Part shown: in pieces, positions 1-5,295 of the stretch
Layout: each line of letters opens with the position of its first letter
Position numbering within the stretch: the first letter of the stretch is position 1
Origin: a candidate division WOR-3 bacterium
Lineage (GTDB): Bacteria > SDB-A
Reading direction: 5' to 3'
Length of the DNA stretch: 6,829 nt
NCBI GenBank assembly: GCA_016926475.1
Contig: JAFGON010000063.1
Location: forward strand, 1-6,829
Notes under the pieces: generated by a model
Databases searched by the model: none
What the model saw: only the letters and a program-made list of their open reading frames with translations
What the model was told of the DNA's origin: nothing
Translations under genes and position numbers: made by a program

Positions 1-1
1 A

Positions 2-190
2 GACGACCTTTTCTTTCTAATACAAGCTTTTTCCGAGTCTGGAATGAAATCAAACGATTTCTATTTTCTTGAAGAACTTCTGGAGCTTTTTGAAAAAGAA
101 AAAAACCCTCCGAATACACTCATGGTATTTTTGAAAAGAACACTCGAAAAAAAAGAGGAAGTTGAGCTTCACTGGGAAACTCCCAAGTGA
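2..190 (+). CDS. 3' end of an unrecognised protein (partial, cut by window edge)
   Basis: A reading frame is open from the window edge to a TGA at 188-190 and gives 62 residues. It begins DDLFFLIQAFSESG and ends VELHWETPK. The segment is acidic and lysine/leucine rich (FLEELLELFEKEKN), likely helical, with no membrane segment or recognisable motif. The other two plus-strand frames are closed early (stops at 18-20 and 70-72), which supports this one. The frame happens to stay open for another 33 codons after the TGA, to 290-292, but that extension runs through the hairpin at 254-279 and into the convergent gene, so TGA 188 is taken as the true stop. I do not recognise the family. Being coding is likely from composition; function is unknown. 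Confidence 0.6.
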   Translation, partial: DDLFFLIQAFSESGMKSNDFYFLEELLELFEKEKNPPNTLMVFLKRTLEKKEEVELHWETPK

Positions 191-253
191 TACGACTTCA
201 ATCCGCTGGAAACGTATCTTCTAAAGAGGAGTTTAAGGGCGAAGTTTGATATA

Positions 254-279
254 AAGAGGCGGTCTGTGGACCGCCTCTT
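254..279. terminator. Hairpin terminator between convergent genes
   Basis: A perfect 10-bp inverted repeat, AAGAGGCGGT / ACCGCCTCTT, has a six-base centre that can pair one step further. It lies between the stop of the left-edge gene and the stop of the minus-strand gene at 286, so it could serve both. Flanking U-runs are short (TTTATAT on the minus side), so termination efficiency is uncertain. Its GGCGG core resembles the hairpin after pstS at 1615-1640. Confidence 0.7.
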
Positions 280-285
280 GAGGTT

Positions 286-1335
286 TCACTGAACTTTGAT
301 CAAAATTTTCGAATCGTTACGGTCGGGTGATGTCAGCTCGACCCTGTATATTCCAGCCGAAACTTCTCTTCCGGAATCGTCTTTTCCGTCCCACGCAAAG
401 GACGTGTTGGAATCCAGCTCTCTGTTCACAGCGATTGTCCTTACAGTTCTGCCGCTAACGTCGAATATTCTGAGGGAGACAGATGAAGCGGAGGATATTT
501 GGACCGGGATGAAAGCTGTTCCGACGAACGGGTTGGGGTAAAAATCACCTAAACCGAAAATATCAGACAGGACGGGAGAGGAAGGCGTCTCCTCGACTGC
601 GTTGAGTCCTGAAATGTCTATCTTGTTGCTCTGGTGGATGTATTTAGGGGATCCGTGAGTCTGAAGCCATACGGCAAAATAAATTGCGCCTTCTTCGTAG
701 TTCCACCATGTAGTGTCCAACGTGAAAGGAATTGATACTTCGAGGGTTTCAGGGTAAGTTCCGGAAAACGTGACAGTAGTTCCGTTGTAATTTGGGCACA
801 TCCTTCGCATGGGGTAATGAAAATCCGAGAAATATCCATGGGGGTAGGGCACTACTTTTGAAACTGCCGCGAAGTGCAACCTGAAAGGTCCGGTGCCGAT
901 GGAAGCTTCAAGGATAAGAGTGGCTCTTACATTACCGGAATGCGTCGAAGGGTCGAAATCACCGTCAAGAAAAATGTTCAGATAACAAGGTCTGGTCATC
1001 GCCGAAGTAAAAGCGCTTTGAAGATTCGGGTTGGCTGGGTAGAAATTTACATATCCATCCATAAAGGCGTCTGGGACTCCGCTCACACCGTAAAAAGCCT
1101 GCCTCCCCTCGTGGTCTGTGTTGTTGAATGGATCAGAAGACGAAACGTGGTATTTAAGGGCAGTGATACTATCGCCCTTGCCTTCAATGAATGAGTTCTG
1201 CTGACCAGCATACTGAGCGCAGTAGCCTCAATATGAATAACCGTGGATCTCCAGAAGAGGTCTTCTCACGGCAGAAAAGATAGGACTGGAAAAAAACAGG
1301 ACTCCCAGAGATAAAAATACAAAAATTTTCTTTAT
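286..1335 (-). CDS. Secreted Omp28-like thioredoxin-fold selenoprotein with FlgD-like C-terminal domain (in-frame UGA = Sec36)
   Basis: Read as one frame this gives 349 residues with a single in-frame TGA at 1228-1230 (codon 36). Residues 1-22 are a signal peptide (MKKIFVFLSLGVLFF then SSPIFSA). Next comes EIHGYSY-U-GYC, so the UGA replaces the first Cys of a thioredoxin-type CxxC with Cys39 as partner. The fold continues convincingly: ALKYHVSSSDPFNNTD (59-74), then FYGVSGVPDAFMDG (81-94) with the cis-proline at Pro88. This order (CxxC, YH..DPFN, GVP.AF.DG) is that of Omp28-related and similar extracytoplasmic Trx-like proteins. A middle beta-rich region follows, then a FlgD-like Ig domain from about residue 262 (YPNPF, RIFDVSGRTVRT, WDGKDDSGREVSAGIY) to the C-terminus, typical of surface or secretion-linked proteins. 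The start is an AUA at 1335-1333, 7 nt after AAGGAG; no AUG, GUG or UUG lies between it and the upstream stop (1369-1371). Starting at GTG 1086 would lose the signal peptide, active site and RBS. Role inferred: extracytoplasmic thiol/selenol redox protein. The alternative is a nonsense-mutated Cys gene. Confidence 0.8.
1194..1214 (-). promoter_or_regulatory. SECIS-like hairpin for UGA recoding
   Basis: In the mRNA sense the 21-nt element reads AGU, A, UGCU, GGUC, AGCA, GA, ACU: a 3-bp lower stem, a 1x2 internal loop, a 4-bp upper stem and a GGUC tetraloop. There are 21 nt between the UGA (1228-1230) and the loop (1203-1206). E. coli fdhF, from knowledge, has a UGC-A-GGUC-U-GCA tip one codon nearer its UGA, so loop sequence and position agree closely. 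It also meets the usual bacterial SECIS rules of a small apical loop with G in the first two positions, 16-37 nt after the UGA. The lower stem is weak and a competing CUGC/GCAG pairing exists. Confidence 0.6.
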
Positions 1336-1342
1336 CGGAGGT

Positions 1343-1348
1343 CTCCTT
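1343..1348 (-). promoter_or_regulatory. Shine-Dalgarno deciding the AUA start of the selenoprotein gene
   Basis: AAGGAG lies 7 nt upstream of the AUA at 1335-1333, and AAG AAA ATT (Lys-Lys-Ile) plus a hydrophobic stretch follow. The position is ideal for initiation at that codon, and no standard start codon is available in the frame between the upstream stop and the signal peptide. Confidence 0.65.
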
Positions 1349-1422
1349 GATAAAAAGTCAAATTGATTTTAACGAATGTTAGAAAAAAAAGCAAACAAAA
1401 AATAATAAAACTGTAAGCCTCG

Positions 1423-1428
1423 ATTATA
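1423..1428 (-). promoter_or_regulatory. Candidate -10 box for the selenoprotein gene
   Basis: A perfect TATAAT on the minus strand lies about 90 nt before the AUA start. No good -35 hexamer is found at 16-18 nt spacing; a TTGCAA lies only 11 nt upstream. The surrounding 1336-1614 interval is AT-rich and holds no other gene I can support. Confidence 0.3.
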
Positions 1429-1614
1429 GGAGAGATGTTTTGCAATTAGAGTTATATAACATTTTTATAGTTGATTGTTTATGTGTTGGGGTGTGTTTTG
1501 AAGAGAGGAAATGCGAAATTAAACGGCTTTTGGCAATAGGATTTCAGACGGCATAAAATTCAATAAATATAGATTTTAAAATACTACACGGGGATTTTAA
1601 GGAAACATTTATTG

Positions 1615-1640
1615 AGAAAGGCGGCTTGAGCCGCCTTTCT
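1615..1640 (-). terminator. Intrinsic terminator of pstS
   Basis: A perfect 12-base inverted repeat, AGAAAGGCGGCT / AGCCGCCTTTCT, is separated by two bases (effectively 11 bp with a 4-nt loop). It sits one base after the pstS stop codon. The 3' arm is pyrimidine rich (CCUUUCU) and a moderately AU-rich stretch follows on the minus strand. It probably makes pstS a monocistronic unit. Confidence 0.8.
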
Positions 1641-1641
1641 A

Positions 1642-2670
1642 TCAGAGAATTTTAGCGCCGTTGAAAGTGACTGATTTGAGAAGGTCCTCGGCTTTTCTAA
1701 CGGCGCTCTGTGGCAGAGGCGCGTACAGGAGGGGTTCCGCGTGGCTCTGACCGTCGTGTATCATCCACCAGATCAAATTTACTGTTTCTCTCGCAGTCTC
1801 CATTGATCTGCCGGAGTAATTCTGTTCCTGGTATAGAAGTATCCATGTGAAACCGCTTATAGGATATCCTTCTTCGGCTTCTGTGTCTGTGATGGAGACT
1901 TTCATGTCGGGCGGCATATCTACGTTGGCGGCGGCGCTCACCGTTTCAATACTGGGGTATACATACCTTCCGCTTTTGTTTTGAATTGTGGCGACAGGCA
2001 TGTCGTTTGAAAGCGCGTATATCAATTCTACGTAGCCAATGGAACCTGGAGTGGACTGAACCAGACCCGCAACGCCTGGGTTTTGATTTCCGGCGAGACC
2101 AACCGGCCAATCCAACGATTTTCCGCAACCGACTCTTGACGCCCAGTCTGTGCTGACTTTTGTCAGGTAATCGCTGAAAATGTATGTGGTTCCGCTTCCA
2201 TCCGCTCTGTGTACTACGACTATTTCGGTGTTTGGAAGTTCTACGCCAGAGTTTATGGTTTGAATTGCGGGGTCGTTCCATTTTGTTATTTCACCGAGAA
2301 ATATCTGGGCTATCACTTCGGAGGTCAGTTTAAGGTTGGGATTGCCAGGAAGGTTATATGTTATGACTACAGCTCCGAGACAAGTCGGTATATGAAGTAC
2401 GTTTCCGCCGGCTTTTTCAATTTCTGAATCCTTCATCGGTGCATCCGACCCGGCAAAATCTACGGTCTTTTCAATCAGTTGGTTTATGCCGCCTCCCGAA
2501 CCTACGGGATTGTAGTTTACCTGATTGCCGGTAAGAGAATGGTAAGTGTCAAAAGCTTTGGCGTAAAAAGGATAAGGGAATGACGCTCCAGCAGCTTTTA
2601 AATCCACCGCTGAAATAGCCGAAGTCAAAACAACGCTTCCAGCAAATAACAATGTCAAAAATTTCTTCAC
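1642..2670 (-). CDS. pstS: Periplasmic phosphate-binding protein PstS
   Basis: This is the substrate-binding component that delivers phosphate to the PstCAB ABC importer. It has 342 residues, the normal size. An N-terminal signal peptide (MKKFLTLLFAGSVVLTSAISA, about 1-21) is followed by the hallmark phosphate-contacting segments: GASFPYPFY (28-36), VGSGGGINQL (56-65), DFAGSDAPM (71-79) and HRADGSGTT (154-162, with the Arg and Ser-Gly-Thr ligands). IFLGEITKWNDP (123-134) is the conserved hinge-region signature. Translation starts at GTG, four bases after AGGAGG. No pstC, pstA, pstB or phoU lies next to it and a terminator follows at once, so it is an orphan pstS here; the permease must be encoded elsewhere. 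The upstream region has two TTTTAA blocks spaced 11 bp apart (2736-2753), a weak hint of Pho-type control. Confidence 0.95.
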   Translation of the reverse strand: MKKFLTLLFAGSVVLTSAISAVDLKAAGASFPYPFYAKAFDTYHSLTGNQVNYNPVGSGGGINQLIEKTVDFAGSDAPMKDSEIEKAGGNVLHIPTCLGAVVITYNLPGNPNLKLTSEVIAQIFLGEITKWNDPAIQTINSGVELPNTEIVVVHRADGSGTTYIFSDYLTKVSTDWASRVGCGKSLDWPVGLAGNQNPGVAGLVQSTPGSIGYVELIYALSNDMPVATIQNKSGRYVYPSIETVSAAANVDMPPDMKVSITDTEAEEGYPISGFTWILLYQEQNYSGRSMETARETVNLIWWMIHDGQSHAEPLLYAPLPQSAVRKAEDLLKSVTFNGAKIL

Positions 2671-2842
2671 AATTCCTCCTTTTGTTTTATTGCTAAGAAT
2701 TTAAAGAGAAATCGTTATTTTAAAATAAATTCAATATTAAAATTTAGTTAAAATGGATTGGAAAATTCGGATTTTTGAAAAGGAATAAATATATACAAGC
2801 GAAAAGCATATTGTAGAACGGCAATTTGCAGAACTGAAAAAT

Positions 2843-3355
2843 TTATTCCAGATTTCTTCCTATTTGAAACTTGATACCTGTTGGGGTAGGAAGGTTTCTA
2901 ATCCTGTTTAAAAAAAAGGAAACCCATAATTCGATTGAAAACGAATATTTATCAAGATTGTACCCAATGCCGGGAGATAAATTGAAAAGGAAAAGAAATT
3001 TTCTTTTTTAAGAATCAGAGATCTGATTTCACAGAATCAGAGATCTGATTTCACAGAATCAGAGGCCTGATTTCAGAATCAGAGGGATAATTGCCGCAAA
3101 ACCGGCGCCTATTTGAGGCTTAAAATTCACCTCGCCGAAATTCTTTATCAGACCCGCGTCAAAAGCGAAGGGATTACCTTTTGCTGGTATCACATAAGCG
3201 TCTATTTGCGCGGAAATATCATCTTGCAGAAAACGAGTGTAACCCAAGCCGATCAGCAACTCACCGCTCAAGACAACTGAAATCTCTACCCGGTTTAAGT
3301 CTTGAGAAAAAATAGCCGAGCAGAAGAGAAAAGAAATAATCGAATACTTAAGCAT
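2843..3355 (-). pseudogene. Outer-membrane beta-barrel protein gene interrupted by palindromic repeats
   Basis: The 5' part (3355-3059) encodes 98 residues: a signal peptide (MLKYSIISFLFCSAIFSQ), then alternating strands (VEISVVLSGELLIGLGYTRF, ISAQIDAYVIPA, NFKPQIGAGFAAIIPL) typical of a small beta-barrel. It ends in the repeat-derived tail LILKSGL. In the same frame, after stops at 3059, 3029 and 3008, barrel-like coding resumes: FNLSPGIGYNLDKYSFSIE, LWVSFFLNRIR, then GIKFQIGRNLE and TAA at 2843-2845. The simplest reading is one gene of about 155-170 codons broken by the repeat array at 3011-3084. The ATG overlaps the last 8 bases of the upstream membrane-protein gene (ATGCTTAA), so translation is coupled. 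The 98-residue N-terminal product could still be made, but it lacks the closing strands and C-terminal aromatic residue of a finished barrel. The barrel family is not identified. Confidence 0.6.
3011..3084. repeat. Tandem 22-bp palindromic repeat array
   Basis: Two identical 22-bp units (3011-3032, 3033-3054) of AGAATCAGAGATCTGATTTC plus AC are followed by a variant 20-bp unit (3055-3074, centre AGGCCT instead of AGATCT) and a 10-bp partial unit (3075-3084). Each full unit holds an inverted repeat, AATCAG...CTGATT, able to form a 6-bp hairpin. The array carries TGA codons that close all three minus-strand frames and lies inside the beta-barrel gene. Confidence 0.9.
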
Positions 3356-4022
3356 TTTTGGATTTGAACCTGTACCACAACAGAGCTGTTCCGCTTGAAA
3401 CAAGAGGCAGGGGTATGAGCGAATACATTAAAATTCTTGTGTACAGATCTAATCTTGACCAACCCCTGAAGAATATCAAAAGAGTGGCTGAGAAGACTAG
3501 AAATAGAATTCCTCCTGCTCCAGGGAATTTTTTCGAAAAGAAAGAAATGAGAAAGATCAGGACAAAAGGGACGGATTCTATCAGAGCGACGAAACTCAGG
3601 CCGTGAGATAGGATTACGAACAATAGCCAGAAAAATGAAAAGAAATACCCAATCCACTGCGCTGTAGGAACAGCGCCATAATCCATATAAAGGCTTGCCA
3701 ATAGTTTTACCACAAACGGAACAATCATCAGCATGTAAAATTGAGGAGGAGGGTTCAGTCCTTTGGAGATATACTCCCTGTTTATCGTCAGAAGAAGAAG
3801 CAAAATAAATACATAAAATGTTATGTGGCTTGATAAGTGGCTTATCGCTATCTGTCTCTCATCTACGACATTTTTTCTTTTAAACTCCAAGATCAAAGGA
3901 GATATGAAGACGACGGAAACAGAGACAACGAAAAACCAGTAGGGAAGTGATGTGGCTAAAAATAATGTTATAATTATAAAGATTAGCCAAATATTTCTCA
4001 AAGTACTCTCGGGAATTTTCAT
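3348..4022 (-). CDS. Polytopic membrane protein, partner of the adjacent XRE regulator
   Basis: This 224-residue protein has about eight predicted membrane segments: near residues 10-27, 29-45, 66-80, 95-112, 122-145, 149-161, 170-185 and 198-217. Between the second and third is a short charged loop, EFKRKNVVDERQIAI (46-60). A DER(E/Q) motif in such a loop is common in small membrane proteins, such as DUF2178-like families, encoded directly after short Cro/C1-type regulators. I make that comparison from memory, and the family is not certain. The ATG has a good RBS (AGAGGT, spacing about 5) and begins 15 bases after the regulator's stop. The stop overlaps the start of the beta-barrel gene, so all three appear co-transcribed. 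No catalytic motif is visible and the function is unknown. Confidence 0.75.
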   Translation of the reverse strand: MKIPESTLRNIWLIFIIITLFLATSLPYWFFVVSVSVVFISPLILEFKRKNVVDERQIAISHLSSHITFYVFILLLLLTINREYISKGLNPPPQFYMLMIVPFVVKLLASLYMDYGAVPTAQWIGYFFSFFWLLFVILSHGLSFVALIESVPFVLIFLISFFSKKFPGAGGILFLVFSATLLIFFRGWSRLDLYTRILMYSLIPLPLVSSGTALLWYRFKSKNA

Positions 4023-4037
4023 TTTGACCTCTCTTTT

Positions 4038-4241
4038 TTAATCATTTTCTTCAAGAAAAAAAAGGGATTCTACATCAGCCTCTAAAATTTTTGATATCTT
4101 CAGAGCGAGTTTTACAGATGGATTAAAGGAGCCCTTTTCTATTGCTATAATCGTCTGTCTTGTCACCCCGGCTTTTTCTGCTAATTCTCTTTGTGTCATG
4201 TCGTCTTTTATCAATCGAAAAAGCTTTATTTTGTTTATCAT
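4038..4241 (-). CDS. Small Cro/C1 (XRE)-family transcriptional regulator
   Basis: This 67-residue protein is almost entirely a helix-turn-helix domain. The HTH runs about residues 16-33 (TQRELAEKAGVTRQTIIA), followed by the family-typical IEKGSFNPSVKLALKISKIL and an acidic tail (ESLFFLEEND). The size and the QTI.AIEKG..NPS..LALKI pattern match the compact YozG-like XRE proteins that sit in front of small membrane-protein genes. It is the first gene of the minus-strand group with the membrane protein (15-nt gap). No Shine-Dalgarno precedes the ATG, and the predicted transcription start falls at about the ATG itself, so the message may be leaderless. An inverted repeat inside its promoter suggests autorepression. 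The signal or ligand is unknown. Confidence 0.92.
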   Translation of the reverse strand: MINKIKLFRLIKDDMTQRELAEKAGVTRQTIIAIEKGSFNPSVKLALKISKILEADVESLFFLEEND

Positions 4242-4247
4242 GTTATA

Positions 4248-4276
4248 AATGTAAATTATTGTTTACTTTTTGTCAA
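4248..4276 (-). promoter_or_regulatory. Promoter of the XRE regulator operon
   Basis: On the minus strand there is a perfect TTGACA (4271-4276), a 17-bp spacer and TACATT (4248-4253, four of six matches to TATAAT). Transcription would begin at about 4241-4242, at the start codon. Confidence 0.6.
4251..4266. promoter_or_regulatory. Candidate operator, inverted repeat GTAAA-N6-TTTAC
   Basis: The perfect dyad GTAAA TTATTG TTTAC occupies the spacer and part of the -10 box of the regulator's promoter. Placement between -35 and -10 is typical of an autorepressor operator, and XRE dimers bind such short dyads. Which protein binds is inferred. Confidence 0.5.
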
Positions 4277-4311
4277 GTATTATTTGCTTGTGCCGTGCTG
4301 AAAAATAGAAA

Positions 4312-4317
4312 TATAAT
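4312..4317 (+). promoter_or_regulatory. Candidate -10 box for the RAYT-like gene
   Basis: A perfect TATAAT lies 34 bases before the ATG at 4352. The best -35 (TTGTGC, 4288-4293, spacing 18) is poor, so this rests mainly on the -10 match and its placement in the divergent intergenic region. Confidence 0.35.
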
Positions 4318-4351
4318 TTGAAATAATGTTCTAACTATGATATAAAGCAGA

Positions 4352-5236
4352 ATGCCCAGAACAGTTAGACTAGAGCTGCCAAAATCTCTCTATCTTGTCG
4401 AGGCTAGGGGAAACAGAAATCTGCCGATTTTCTGCGAAGAGGAAGAAAAAAATAGATTTCTTACAAAACTTGCTGAATACAAGGAAAAATACGATTTTTC
4501 ACTCTACGCTTACTCTTTGAGGGATGAATCTTTTCAACTTTTGTTGGAGACCGGGCTTGTCCCACTGTCGAGAGTGATGCAAGGCGTTATGCAATCTTTC
4601 ACCCAGTGGGTAAACAAAAAACATAAGACTTCAGGGCATCTCTTCGGAAGCAGGTACAAGTCAATTTTATGCGATAAAAACTCTTTTTTTACCGACCTGA
4701 TAAGTTACGTCAATTCCTGCGGTGAAAACAACGGCAAAAAGCAGTTTTGTTTGAGCTCAAAAGGCGAATATTTGTCGGCTGAAAAGCGTTTACTCGTCGA
4801 TTTCGACAAAATCCTGAAATATTTGAATTGCGGTGAAGAGGAATTGGTTGCGCGAATAAACCGCGTGCCAACCGAAAGTTTTAGGGTTAAACTTGAAAAA
4901 AGCAGGCAAATTTTTGGAGGGGATGGTTTCTTTGAAAATGTCAAATACTCTTCGGGGAAAAAAAACGCAGTTGAAAGACAAAAAGACAAAACTCTTGAAG
5001 AAACCGCTCAGATGACAGAAAAGCTGACGGGAATAGACAAAGAAGCACTTTTAGGGTCCAGGCGAAGAAAGGATATAGTAAGGGCTAGGGCTCTTTTTGT
5101 CAAATTGTCTCTATTTTTCACCAAGAGCAAAAAAAAGGAAATCGCCTTTTATTTGGACCGAGTACCGAGAAACATACCTTATCTCGAACGCAAAATCAGC
5201 GAAACAAAATTCGAAGAATACCTCAGGCGCTTATGA
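4352..5236 (+). CDS. RAYT/IS200-like (TnpA_REP) protein lacking the HUH histidines, with DnaA-C-like C-terminal HTH
   Basis: The 294 residues follow the REP-associated tyrosine transposase layout. MPRTVRLELPKSLYLVEARG corresponds to the family's MPR.pRie.pg.fYHV..RG, followed by NRNLPIF (21-27), LLLET (63-67), and GHLFGSRYKSILCD (95-108), which matches the usual GHLFqgRYKailvd. The catalytic HUH motif, normally NHYHLLLET, here reads ESFQLLLET: both histidines are replaced (Ser60, Gln62). The N-terminal YHV histidine is also Leu (YLV, 14-16). The tyrosine normally in YIHLNP remains (Tyr119, in ISYVNSCG), but the HLNP that follows is gone. The C-terminal part (about 228-282, SRRRKDIVRARALFVKLS, KKKEIAFYLDR) resembles the DnaA-C/helix-turn-helix tail of long members. 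The frame is full length with no stops, which suggests retention as a DNA-binding protein rather than an active transposase. The RBS is weak. No IS ends were seen. Confidence 0.85.
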   Translation: MPRTVRLELPKSLYLVEARGNRNLPIFCEEEEKNRFLTKLAEYKEKYDFSLYAYSLRDESFQLLLETGLVPLSRVMQGVMQSFTQWVNKKHKTSGHLFGSRYKSILCDKNSFFTDLISYVNSCGENNGKKQFCLSSKGEYLSAEKRLLVDFDKILKYLNCGEEELVARINRVPTESFRVKLEKSRQIFGGDGFFENVKYSSGKKNAVERQKDKTLEETAQMTEKLTGIDKEALLGSRRRKDIVRARALFVKLSLFFTKSKKKEIAFYLDRVPRNIPYLERKISETKFEEYLRRL

Positions 5237-5295
5237 AGGGCAGGTTTTTGGCAAACAAAAAAAGCTCAATTTGAAAGGTGATAAGAGAGGGAATT

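Noticed and set aside
286-1086. A 266-residue protein starting at GTG 1086
   Set aside because: It lacks a Shine-Dalgarno, and its N-terminus begins inside the cis-Pro region of a Trx fold. The same frame upstream holds the rest of the domain and a signal peptide.
1156-1179. AAGGGC/GCCCUU hairpin as the SECIS element
   Set aside because: It is stable, but its apical loop is about 57 nt from the UGA, outside the usual bacterial range; the GGUC hairpin at 1194-1214 fits better.
874-1194. Plus-strand 106-codon ORF
   Set aside because: It is a shadow antisense to the thioredoxin-fold gene, with no RBS and no recognisable protein character.
1228-1230. UGA read as tryptophan through a variant genetic code
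   Set aside because: UGA is the natural terminator of pstS, the RAYT-like gene, the MFS gene and both FlgD-domain genes, and the aligned residue in the family is Cys, not Trp.
3011-3084. CRISPR array
   Set aside because: The units are directly abutting 20-22 bp repeats with no spacers, and no cas genes are present.
3356-3403. Longer N-terminus (MFQAEQLCCGTGSNPK) for the beta-barrel gene
   Set aside because: It lies wholly within the membrane-protein gene in another frame. The internal Met at 3355 starts a clean signal peptide and gives a typical 8-base coupled overlap.
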